A stretch of DNA of 48,437 nucleotides from Oscillospiraceae bacterium (GTDB lineage: Bacteria; Bacillota; Clostridia; UBA1212; UBA1255). The notes beneath the pieces are model-generated. The model had not been told where the DNA came from and searched no databases. It saw nothing but the letters and a program-made list of their open reading frames with translations. The first letter of the stretch is position 1. Each line of letters starts with the position of its first letter. Shown piece after piece: positions 31,599-39,359 of the stretch. The translations under genes and the position numbers were made by a program. The stretch lies in contig SVJB01000015.1 in NCBI GenBank assembly GCA_015069185.1, positions 1-48,437 of the forward strand, written 5' to 3'.

Positions 31599-33619
31599 AA
31601 AATTTCTTAAATAAGTTTTTTGCAATACTATTAATTACATGTAGTCTATATACATTAACACCGGCGGTTGTATCCGCTGGTGTTAATGATAGAATCCAGC
31701 CTGATACCTGGACTTGTGTTGATGGATTAGGACGCACTATAAGTCAATATAAAGATGTGGGCGATGTGCGTGAAGACAAGTATGTTGGTATGTTTTATTG
31801 GACCTGGCATTATAACAGTGCCGGATATCCTGCAAGAAACATTACTGAAATATTGGAAAAGTACCCCGAAAGTTCTCACGACTGGAATCATTCGGCTTGG
31901 GAAAATACGGCAAGCGGTACTCCTTATTTCTGGAATGAGCCTCTGTTTGGATATTATACAAATACAGATGAATATGTAGTCAGGAAACACGCAGAATTAT
32001 TGGCAGATGCCGGAGTTGATGTTATCTTTTTTGATTGTACAAATGCTACTTTTACGTGGCCAGACGGATATAAAACATTGCTTAAAGTATTTGAAGAAGC
32101 CAGAAATGATGGAGTAAACACACCGCAAATTGCTTTTATGCTGAATTTTTCAGCTCATGATAATACGAGAGTAATGCTAAAATCTTTGTGGAGAGAGATT
32201 TACGGAAAAGATAAATATAAAGATTTGTGGTTCATGTGGGAAGGAAAGCCATTAATTATGGCACATTCTGCATCGTTGGATACTACTGTGAATTTAGAAA
32301 CAGAAATTCTTAATTTTTTCACATTCAGAGCCAATGAGCCATCTTATTTTGTAAGCTCTACAAGCTATGATGAAAAAAGGTGGGGCTGGTGTTCTGTATA
32401 CCCTCAGGGGAAATATGGTATCCGCGAAGATGGCAGCGTGGAACAAATGACAGTAAGTGTGGCACAAAATGCCAATGAATACGGTTTGACCAATATGAAC
32501 GACATTCGTGGCGGCGTACAGGGAAGAAGCTATTCAAAAGATAACTATTCATATTCGTTTAAATATAAAAACGAAAAAATAACAATAAATAGTGAAAATG
32601 AAAATGCAATATTATACGGTTTGAATTTTCAGCAGCAGTGGGATTATGCACTGGAAGTTGATCCGGATTTTATATTTATAACAGGTTGGAATGAATGGAT
32701 TGTAAGCCGTTTCTATGAAAATGATAAAAACGTTTTTGTGGATCAATACACAGATGAGTACAGCCGTGATATTGAGCCCACAAAAGGAAAACTAAAGGAC
32801 CATTATTATTATCAGCTTGTTGATAACATACGTAAATTCAAAGGTGTCAGTAAACCCGAAGCAGGTACGGCTGAGACGAATGTTAATAAAACAATAGATA
32901 TTTTTAGTAGTAATGATATGTGGGCTGATATATTATTGGAATATAAACATTATACAGGCAGCACACGTGAGAGAAATAGCGCCGGTTGGGGAGATCTCGT
33001 ATATGAAAATAACACAATGCGAAATGATATCGTCACATCAAAAGTAGCATATGATGATGAGTTTATATATTTTATGGTTGAAACAGTTAGTGACATTACT
33101 TCCTCTGGCGATCCTGCATGGATGAGATTGCTTATTGATGTGGATTTTACAGGAATATCTAATAACTGGGAAGGTTTTGAATACATTATTAACCGTATAT
33201 CGCCTGAGAAGAATGAGGCGATTATTGAATGTAATAATGGTGGTTGGTCGTGGACAGAGTGCGGTAGAGCTTCGTTTAATGTAACAGGAAACCGGCTGCA
33301 AATAGCTGTACCTAAAAGCGCACTGGGAATAAAAAATGATAGTAAAATCCCGGATTTTAACTTTAAGTGGGCAGATAATACTATTGCTAATAATATTACT
33401 GAAGATAGTGGCAATATATTGGATTTCTATCAATATGGTGATGTGGCACCGGGAGGACGGTTTATGTTTTCTTTTTCAACTGATATACAGTCATACGACA
33501 TAGCAGATGATAATACAACATCTTCTTCCTTGCCATGGTATTTATATATGGCCGGAGGCGTTGTAATATCGTGTATAACAATAGTTGTTATATATTTTTT
33601 GAAAACGAATAAAAAGTAA
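31595..33619 (+). CDS. Secreted, membrane-anchored GH99/WbsX-like glycoside hydrolase with C-terminal binding domain
   Basis: A 674-residue protein with a signal peptide (cleavage near VVSAG), then a TIM-barrel-like domain of about 380 residues with GMFYWTWH (65-72), DVIFFDCTNA, LWFMWEGKPLIM and FITGWNEWIV (GWNEW at 364-368). WNEW is a hallmark of the GH99-like/WbsX group, whose known members are endo-acting on mannose-type linkages or are uncharacterised. A beta-rich domain (about 440-640) resembling a family 9 carbohydrate-binding module follows, then a membrane helix (about 648-668) and LKTNKK. The gene overlaps the upstream one by 4 nt (ATGA), so binding and cleaving proteins are translated together. 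The glycan is not known. Confidence 0.75.
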   Translation: MKNFLNKFFAILLITCSLYTLTPAVVSAGVNDRIQPDTWTCVDGLGRTISQYKDVGDVREDKYVGMFYWTWHYNSAGYPARNITEILEKYPESSHDWNHSAWENTASGTPYFWNEPLFGYYTNTDEYVVRKHAELLADAGVDVIFFDCTNATFTWPDGYKTLLKVFEEARNDGVNTPQIAFMLNFSAHDNTRVMLKSLWREIYGKDKYKDLWFMWEGKPLIMAHSASLDTTVNLETEILNFFTFRANEPSYFVSSTSYDEKRWGWCSVYPQGKYGIREDGSVEQMTVSVAQNANEYGLTNMNDIRGGVQGRSYSKDNYSYSFKYKNEKITINSENENAILYGLNFQQQWDYALEVDPDFIFITGWNEWIVSRFYENDKNVFVDQYTDEYSRDIEPTKGKLKDHYYYQLVDNIRKFKGVSKPEAGTAETNVNKTIDIFSSNDMWADILLEYKHYTGSTRERNSAGWGDLVYENNTMRNDIVTSKVAYDDEFIYFMVETVSDITSSGDPAWMRLLIDVDFTGISNNWEGFEYIINRISPEKNEAIIECNNGGWSWTECGRASFNVTGNRLQIAVPKSALGIKNDSKIPDFNFKWADNTIANNITEDSGNILDFYQYGDVAPGGRFMFSFSTDIQSYDIADDNTTSSSLPWYLYMAGGVVISCITIVVIYFLKTNKK

Positions 33620-33623
33620 TACA

Positions 33624-33665
33624 AAAAAAGTTAAGCAGTGTTAATGAACACTGCTTAACTTTTTT
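33624..33665 (+). terminator. bidirectional terminator between the hydrolase gene and apgM
   Basis: GTTAAGCAGTGTT at 33630-33642 pairs perfectly with AACACTGCTTAAC at 33647-33659 around AATG. An A run precedes the stem and a T run follows it, so it can serve the plus-strand hydrolase operon and the convergent htpG-apgM transcript. Confidence 0.9.
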
Positions 33666-33678
33666 ATTCCATTTACTT

Positions 33679-34911
33679 TTACGCAAGGAATTTATCCATC
33701 AATGTATAACCTTTATCAACATATACATTAGAGTCTTTACAAGACTTTTCACAATAAGAGGTGTATCCGGAATCCTTTTCATTTTCTGAATCATAAATCA
33801 TGTATGGTACTGCGTCGTGTGTATGTGTACGCAAGCAAAGGGGAGTTGGGTGATCAGGCAGAACCATAATACGGAAACCGTCACATTCGCCATTTTCCTT
33901 CATTTCACATAAAGCCTTATACACAGGCTCCAGAACAAGGCTGTCTAAGTACTCTACAGATTTGATTTTATTTTCCAGCTCATTGCGATGGCCACACTCA
34001 TCAGGCGCCTCTACATGCAGATAAACAAAATCGCCTTCGTTTTTCAAAAACTCAATAGATGCTTGTGCTTTTCCGCTGAAGTTAGTGGAGATATTACCTG
34101 TAGCGCCCTCAACATCAATTGATTTCATTCCGGCAACTAAGCCCATTCCTTTAAGCAGGTCAACGGCAGATACCACGGCACCTTTTATATGATATTTATC
34201 ATAAAAGTTATCAAATCCAGGCTTACGTCCATTACCCCAGAACCAAACTGAGTTAGCAGGATTAAGTCCACGAGCAATTCTGTCACGGTTAATTGGATGA
34301 TCCTTAAGAAGCTCATAGCTTTTCTTCATCATATCAAGGAGCACCTTGCTGTCTTCACCCTTGGGTAAGTAATCGGTTACTTTCTTTGTTGTAATATCAT
34401 GAGGCGGTGTGAAAGCCATGTCATAGCTATCAGGAATGTTATTCATGATAACACAATGTCTGTATGAAATACCGGGATAATAATGTATAGAATCTGTATC
34501 AAGATGCTCTTTAAGGTAATTGATCAGCACTGTTGATTCGCTTGTTGTAATCTCATCACTGCTGTAATCAACCATTGTCTTGTTTTCGTAAAGCTCATCA
34601 TCGGAAAGTGTAACAATATTACATCTGAACGCAAGGTCTGTAGGCTCCATTGTGATTCCCATGCTGGCAGCTTCCAGAGGAGAACGTCCTGTGTAATACA
34701 CATCCGGGTTATATCCCATCACTGACATGTTTGCAATATCTGAACCGGGAGGATTAAGGTGATCAGGCACTGTTTTAACCAAACCAAGCTCTGACTTCGT
34801 AGCTAACATATCCATTACAGGTTTATTTGCGGCTTCTAATATAGTTTTACCACCAAGTGATTCGATTGGGTAATCTGCCATACCATCGCCAAGTAATAAA
34901 AAGTATTTCAT
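33679..34911 (-). CDS. apgM: Cofactor-independent phosphoglycerate mutase, archaeal type
   Basis: ApgM interconverts 3- and 2-phosphoglycerate without 2,3-bisphosphoglycerate, using the alkaline phosphatase fold. The 410-residue protein starts KYFLLLGDGMADYP, carries the metal-site GDGM and the nucleophile segment PPGSDIANMSVMGY, then YTGRSPLEAASMGI, and the HVEAPDECGHRNE and LPDHPTPL metal ligands. In the intergenic stretch to htpG the ribosome binding site AAAGGAA is displayed in the loop of a short hairpin (AATCGG with CCGATT, 34912-34930), and the start is 18 nt after the htpG stop, so co-transcription is likely. Confidence 0.96.
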   Translation of the reverse strand: MKYFLLLGDGMADYPIESLGGKTILEAANKPVMDMLATKSELGLVKTVPDHLNPPGSDIANMSVMGYNPDVYYTGRSPLEAASMGITMEPTDLAFRCNIVTLSDDELYENKTMVDYSSDEITTSESTVLINYLKEHLDTDSIHYYPGISYRHCVIMNNIPDSYDMAFTPPHDITTKKVTDYLPKGEDSKVLLDMMKKSYELLKDHPINRDRIARGLNPANSVWFWGNGRKPGFDNFYDKYHIKGAVVSAVDLLKGMGLVAGMKSIDVEGATGNISTNFSGKAQASIEFLKNEGDFVYLHVEAPDECGHRNELENKIKSVEYLDSLVLEPVYKALCEMKENGECDGFRIMVLPDHPTPLCLRTHTHDAVPYMIYDSENEKDSGYTSYCEKSCKDSNVYVDKGYTLMDKFLA

Positions 34912-34929
34912 AATCGGTTCCTTTCCGAT

Positions 34930-36849
34930 TTATTCCTTGCAAGCGAACTCGTCCAGCAATTTTGCGCTACGTTCCATGAAGGCACTCATTGCACCGGCGT
35001 CCATGGGCTTGTGAGCCAGCAGCGCGAGATCGTAAATATGAGCTGCAAGAAAGTCAATCTTTTCACAGTTATCTTCTTTGTTTTCAATAAGTTTAACAAG
35101 TGTTTTGACGGTTGTGTTTGAACTATTGAGTGTTACTGTTATGTCGTCTGCACCCATATTCATGTTGCCACCGTACATTTTCATCATTTCCTGCATTCTT
35201 CTTGACTGCTCAGAAACAAGTATAATAGCCGGCAGGGGAGATTTCATTGCCTCAACACCTATTTTTATTTTATCATTTCCGGAAACTTTTGCAAAGCTGG
35301 GTGTGATGTCTGCTATAACTTTCTCGCGATCTTCTTGCGACATTTCATTCGATGAATCCTTCATCGTATCTGTTATATCTGAGTCAACACGTACGAATTT
35401 AAGCTTACCGGAATTCTTGTATTCAATATAGTTTATGAAATGGCTGTCAATAGGTCCTGTCATAATGACAATATCAAGCCCTGCATCTTTAAGCATGTTA
35501 ACGTACTGAGCTTGTGCCACTTCGTCATCAACATAATAAACAGACTTCTCTACAGGCTTGTTTTCTTCAGTATTTTCACCGTCTTTGATAGCTGTCAGAT
35601 CAGAGATTGTAAGGAATCTGTCATCAGTTGTCTTGAACATAACAACATCCTTAACTTTGTCATAGAATTTCTCATCCTTGAGGCAACCGTACTTAACAAA
35701 TGGGTTAATATCTTCCCAGCATTTGTTATATTCTTCACGCTCGGTGTTGAACATACCTGTAAGCTTGTCTGCAACTTTCTTTGTAATATGTGTTGATATC
35801 TTGTTTACATAACCGTCATTCTGCAGGAAGCTTCGAGAAACGTTAAGAGGCAGATCGGGACAGTCTATAACACCGCGAAGGAGCATAAGGAATTCCGGAA
35901 TGATTTCCTTAATGTTGTCAGCAACGAAAACCTGATTGTAGTATACCTTGATAGTACCTTCCATAATATCGTACTGATCCTTAAGCTTAGGGAAGTATAA
36001 AATACCCTTTAGATTAAACGGATAGTCAATATTAAGATGAATCCAGAATAGGGGATCGTTAAAGTCTCTGAATACCTCGTGATAAAAAGCCTTATATTCC
36101 TCTTCAGTACAATCCTTTACAGGCTTCATCCACAGGGGTGTAGTATTGTTGATAGGCTTAGGCTCTTCCTTTGCATCTTCCTTTTCTTCTGTCTCTTTTT
36201 CTTCTGTTTCTTCTTCGTCTTTAATCTCTGTGAAAAACAGTTCAACAGGTAAGAAAGAGAAGTATTTCATTAGTGTTTCTCTGAGCTTGAAGCTGTCTAG
36301 GAACTCAACGCTGTCTTCTGCTATATGCAGAGTAATTTCTGTGCCTCTGTCTGTTTTATCAGATGGGGAGATGGCAAAATCCATTCCTGTGTCGCTCTCC
36401 CAGTGAACAGCTTCTGCACCGGGTACCCAGGATAAGGTGTCAATCTGAACATTATCTGATACCATGAACACAGAGTAGAAACCAAGACCAAAATGCCCGA
36501 TGATTTGTGAATCATCGGTCTTGCCCTCATATTTTTCAATAAAATCTTTTGCGCCTGAGAAAGCAATCTGGTTGATGTATTTTACAATTTCTTCTTCGGT
36601 CATACCGATACCGTTATCTTTAATAGTGATAGTGCCGGCTTCTTTATCAAGAACAACTTCAATCTTCCATCCTGTGCTGTCAATATCTGCTTCGCCTACA
36701 GAGATAAGCTTCTTAAGCTTGCTAATAGCATCACAGGCATTTGATACGATTTCTCTGATAAAAATGTCTTTCTCAGAGTATAGCCATTTCTTAATTATAG
36801 GAAATATATTTTCAGTGTTAATTGATACGTTTCCGCTTGTATATTCCAT
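34930..36849 (-). CDS. htpG: Molecular chaperone HtpG (Hsp90)
   Basis: Bacterial Hsp90 is an ATP-driven dimeric chaperone. The 639-residue protein has the GHKL ATPase motifs FIREIVSNACDAISKLKKL, DNGIGMT and GHFGLGFYSVFMV, then an acidic charged linker (TEEKETEEKEDAKEE), the middle-domain PLNVSRSFLQ and a C-terminal dimerisation domain. It lacks the eukaryotic MEEVD tail, as expected. AAGGAGG lies upstream of the ATG and a good vegetative promoter is 45-70 nt upstream. No CIRCE operator is seen, so HrcA control is unlikely. Confidence 0.98.
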   Translation of the reverse strand: MEYTSGNVSINTENIFPIIKKWLYSEKDIFIREIVSNACDAISKLKKLISVGEADIDSTGWKIEVVLDKEAGTITIKDNGIGMTEEEIVKYINQIAFSGAKDFIEKYEGKTDDSQIIGHFGLGFYSVFMVSDNVQIDTLSWVPGAEAVHWESDTGMDFAISPSDKTDRGTEITLHIAEDSVEFLDSFKLRETLMKYFSFLPVELFFTEIKDEEETEEKETEEKEDAKEEPKPINNTTPLWMKPVKDCTEEEYKAFYHEVFRDFNDPLFWIHLNIDYPFNLKGILYFPKLKDQYDIMEGTIKVYYNQVFVADNIKEIIPEFLMLLRGVIDCPDLPLNVSRSFLQNDGYVNKISTHITKKVADKLTGMFNTEREEYNKCWEDINPFVKYGCLKDEKFYDKVKDVVMFKTTDDRFLTISDLTAIKDGENTEENKPVEKSVYYVDDEVAQAQYVNMLKDAGLDIVIMTGPIDSHFINYIEYKNSGKLKFVRVDSDITDTMKDSSNEMSQEDREKVIADITPSFAKVSGNDKIKIGVEAMKSPLPAIILVSEQSRRMQEMMKMYGGNMNMGADDITVTLNSSNTTVKTLVKLIENKEDNCEKIDFLAAHIYDLALLAHKPMDAGAMSAFMERSAKLLDEFACKE

Positions 36850-36893
36850 TTTTTTAATCCTCCTTAAAATGAATAAAAATATAGATTTTCACA

Positions 36894-36922
36894 ATTTTAT
36901 ACTCAATTAAGAAGGTTGTCAA
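36894..36922 (-). promoter_or_regulatory. promoter of htpG
   Basis: On the minus strand TTGACA (36922-36917) and TAAAAT (36899-36894) are 17 bp apart. Transcription would begin near 36887, about 38 nt before the htpG ATG at 36849. Confidence 0.6.
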
Positions 36923-36968
36923 ATGGGAGAGGGAATGTAAAAGCGTTGTAGGACTCTTTGACAGAATT

Positions 36969-37002
36969 AGTTTGCGGAAGATTCGTGATTTGTCCGCAAA
37001 CT
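36969..37002. repeat. inverted repeat in the htpG-lipoprotein intergenic region
   Basis: AGTTTGCGGA at 36969-36978 and TCCGCAAACT at 36993-37002 are perfect 10-bp inverted repeats with 14 nt between them. They lie upstream of both divergent promoters in the 309-bp gap between htpG and the lipoprotein gene. No T run follows. A regulator site or a repeat-element relic is possible. Apart from the two promoters I see nothing else in the gap. Confidence 0.45.
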
Positions 37003-37050
37003 GCAATGAGTTTATTTTACGTACTACATTATCTTTGCTCCGCTTTTTAT

Positions 37051-37080
37051 TTGACACACTATATATTGCTATGTTACACT
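37051..37080 (+). promoter_or_regulatory. candidate promoter of the lipoprotein gene
   Basis: TTGACA at 37051-37056 and TACACT at 37075-37080 are 18 bp apart, and TGT before the -10 gives an extended -10. The leader to the ATG at 37159 would be about 72 nt. Confidence 0.5.
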
Positions 37081-37158
37081 GCAATTAGTTTTAATTTGTG
37101 CTTTATCTAATTTAATAGATTTTGTTTTTTTTGTATTAATTTAGAAAGGAGTGTTAAT

Positions 37159-38496
37159 ATGAGAAAAATTTTATCACTAGCATTATTATTCTGTTTATTG
37201 ATTGTAGTGGTCTCTTGTAAACCTGAGGAGTCTCATCATAATCATATTCATGTACCTGAGTTAGAGAAATTTAATATGAGGTGTTATGGAAATGAACTTT
37301 TCTATACTGACAGAGAGTATTCTTCTGGTTTATTTAAAGAGAGAGATTTATATTTATATGATTTGCATAACAAAGGCGATGAAGAAACAATTCTTATTGA
37401 AAATATCAGAGTGTTTGAAGTGACTGATGATTATATTTTTTATGTAAAACATTCTGGTGATGGGGAATTTGAAAAGCAGCATCAGGCAACAGATAACGGT
37501 GAGAATATCAGAAAATTCAGCGTTGTTACAAAAATATATAGATATGATAGAAAAAGTTCGACAAGTATATTATTCGCTTCAATATCAAATTTGCGTAATT
37601 TCTATGTTCATGATAACTGGTTATATGCAATTTCCGGTGATATATATGATATTGATTCAAAAACGGTCATAGGAAATACAAAAGTGTGCGAAGAATACCG
37701 TATAGAACGTTTTGATATAAATGACACAGAAATTATAGAAACTATTTTTTCTGAATATTATATTGATAATAAATATGCAGATTTTGCTGACGGAACACTG
37801 AATCACGCTGTGATTTTATCTTCTTTTGAATATTTTGAATGGGATAAAGAATGGATATCAAACAGGAGCTATGATCCCTGGAATAAATTGCCGATAAATA
37901 AAATAGTAAACGATACGGTATATTTTATTTATCCTTATTCCAGAGAAGATAGTGAAGGAAATAAACATATGACAATTGCATCTGTTGATTTGTTAACGAA
38001 AGAAAAGAAAGAGAGTCTAACGGTTCAGGCAGACAGAATATATGGATTTGATATAACGGAAGACAGAATAAAAATATTATATGCTTCTTCTAAATATAAT
38101 AGTAAAGAAGTTAATAATCGAACATTTTATCAGGCCGAGTATGATCTGCAAGGACAGAATATGAACATGTGTCGCGTTTATGTACCTAACAAAGCAGCAA
38201 GAGATGATGCGTATGACGCAAACGGTTATGTGTTATATAACTCAGATGGTGATTTGTGGTATTTTGATTATGACAAAAAATTGCACATTGTATCAGAATG
38301 TGTAGACAACATAATACATGAAAATTACGATTTTGGAATTCATCCGAAAATTGTATATGCAACAGAGGATTTCATTGTGTTTGAGGATTTCTCAGGCAAA
38401 GATAAGACTATTCGTATGGAAGCGGTGTATAAAGATGGTAGCTCTTTGCGGATCCCTGTTGAGTTTAAAGGTTTTCCGGGAGAGGTGGTTGAATAA
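37159..38496 (+). CDS. Hypothetical lipoprotein, beta-propeller-like
   Basis: A 445-residue protein with a lipoprotein signal peptide (lipobox VVSC, Cys20) and a His-rich patch just after it (ESHHNHIH). The rest is made of repeated short beta-strand units with tyrosine pairs, such as GNELFYTDREYS, DDYIFYVKHSG, DNWLYAISGD, NDTVYFIYPYS and DGDLWYFDYD. These look like blades of a propeller of the DUF5050 kind, although I cannot assign a family with certainty. AGAAAGGAG before the ATG is a strong ribosome binding site. The protein is probably on the outer face of the membrane; ligand and role are unknown. Confidence 0.8.
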   Translation: MRKILSLALLFCLLIVVVSCKPEESHHNHIHVPELEKFNMRCYGNELFYTDREYSSGLFKERDLYLYDLHNKGDEETILIENIRVFEVTDDYIFYVKHSGDGEFEKQHQATDNGENIRKFSVVTKIYRYDRKSSTSILFASISNLRNFYVHDNWLYAISGDIYDIDSKTVIGNTKVCEEYRIERFDINDTEIIETIFSEYYIDNKYADFADGTLNHAVILSSFEYFEWDKEWISNRSYDPWNKLPINKIVNDTVYFIYPYSREDSEGNKHMTIASVDLLTKEKKESLTVQADRIYGFDITEDRIKILYASSKYNSKEVNNRTFYQAEYDLQGQNMNMCRVYVPNKAARDDAYDANGYVLYNSDGDLWYFDYDKKLHIVSECVDNIIHENYDFGIHPKIVYATEDFIVFEDFSGKDKTIRMEAVYKDGSSLRIPVEFKGFPGEVVE

Positions 38497-38584
38497 TAAT
38501 TATGAAGAAAAGTATTGACAATTCCTGTTACATTTAAGGGAATTCAAAAATACATAGTTTAGTGTTATAATTCAAAGGTATGTC

Positions 38585-38612
38585 AAAAGCGGCGGGATTT
38601 CCGCCGCTTTTT
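38585..38612 (+). terminator. terminator between the lipoprotein and toxin genes
   Basis: AAAAGCGGCGG at 38585-38595 pairs with CCGCCGCTTTT at 38601-38611 around GATTT. The GC-rich stem ends in T residues on the plus strand and has four on the other side. Its right foot overlaps the stop codon of the minus-strand toxin gene (38611-38613), so it probably serves both transcripts. Confidence 0.8.
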
Positions 38613-38940
38613 ATAAGTATTCATCTTTTGATTTACCAAATAATATCTTCATGTAGTTTCTTTTACTGTAAATTACACGAATAATATGCACTTCGTTATC
38701 ATCTACTTTGTAGAATATAATGTAGTTACCACATATAAGGAAGCGGTAAGGTACTTCAAGATTAATAATTGAAGAAAGCTGAGCACCCATTTCCGGAAAA
38801 TCAGCAAGCTGACGGACACGCTTCATAATTCTATCAACTGTGTTGATTGCAGCTTGTTTATTATACAACTCATGGGATATATATTTTTTTATATCTTTAA
38901 TATCTTTAAGAGCATCAGGTGAAAAATTGATTTTAGTCAT
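38611..38940 (-). CDS. Type II toxin, RelE/ParE family
   Basis: A 109-residue basic protein with the fold signature of the family: INFSPDALKDIKDIKKYI at the N-terminus, the LADFPEMGAQL segment, YRFLICGNYIIFYKV and VHIIRVIYSKRNYMKIL. Members either cleave mRNA on the ribosome or poison gyrase; which applies here cannot be told, although the helical N-terminus and the PEMG loop are seen in both. The ATG at 38940 overlaps the antitoxin stop by 8 nt. An in-frame start further upstream at 39018 lies inside the antitoxin gene and is rejected. Confidence 0.88.
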   Translation of the reverse strand: MTKINFSPDALKDIKDIKKYISHELYNKQAAINTVDRIMKRVRQLADFPEMGAQLSSIINLEVPYRFLICGNYIIFYKVDDNEVHIIRVIYSKRNYMKILFGKSKDEYL

Positions 38941-39187
38941 TAATAGCCTCCAAAAGTGTTTCGACTTCAGAAATATCAATATATCCTTTTTCTTTGGCAG
39001 AAGCCTCACCTTTTGCAAGTTCGCTCATTAGTTTGAGTGTTGCCTGTGTTTTTTCGAATTCTTCCATATCTACTATAGCATATTTACCACGACCGTTTTT
39101 TGTAAGGAATACAGGTTCTCCTACAGCAATATCGCGTAAAACTTCATTGTAATTACGAAGATCGGATACGGGCTTAATGTTTGGCAT
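38933..39187 (-). CDS. Type II antitoxin, Phd/YefM family
   Basis: An 84-residue acidic protein. The N-terminal part (PVSDLRNYNEVLRDIAVGEPVFLTKNGRGK) followed by YAIVDMEEFEK is the DNA-binding Phd/YefM pattern; the C-terminal half is helical and acidic and would wrap the toxin. AAAGGAG precedes the ATG. It is the first gene of the pair and overlaps the toxin, the usual order for this family. It probably represses its own promoter. Confidence 0.9.
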   Translation of the reverse strand: MPNIKPVSDLRNYNEVLRDIAVGEPVFLTKNGRGKYAIVDMEEFEKTQATLKLMSELAKGEASAKEKGYIDISEVETLLEAIND

Positions 39188-39230
39188 TTTTTAATTACTC
39201 CTTTATGCTAAAATTTATATTACTGTATTT

Positions 39231-39259
39231 ATTATACACTAATTCTTCGTAAAATTCAG
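39231..39259 (-). promoter_or_regulatory. candidate promoter of the toxin-antitoxin pair
   Basis: On the minus strand CTGAAT (39259-39254) and TATAAT (39236-39231) are 17 bp apart. The leader to the antitoxin ATG at 39187 would be about 38 nt. The -35 is weak. Confidence 0.4.
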
Positions 39260-39359
39260 CAGCAAAATCAAAAATTCTATAAAATGTTTTAATTAACATC
39301 TTGAAATACAAAACGTTGCATACAATGTACTAAATGTTTAGTGAAAGCAATTAGTTATT

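Noticed and set aside
36500-36910. 136-codon plus-strand frame antisense to htpG
   Set aside because: It shadows the conserved Hsp90 ATPase domain and the translation is low-complexity Ser/Ile-rich.
36850-37158. CIRCE operator or heat-shock sigma-B-like promoter for htpG
   Set aside because: TTAGCACTC-N9-GAGTGCTAA is absent, and a vegetative-type promoter explains the start better.
38515-38571. TTGACA at 38515 paired with TATAAT at 38566
   Set aside because: The spacing is 45 bp, far outside promoter range, and the downstream region holds only a terminator and the 3' end of a minus-strand gene.
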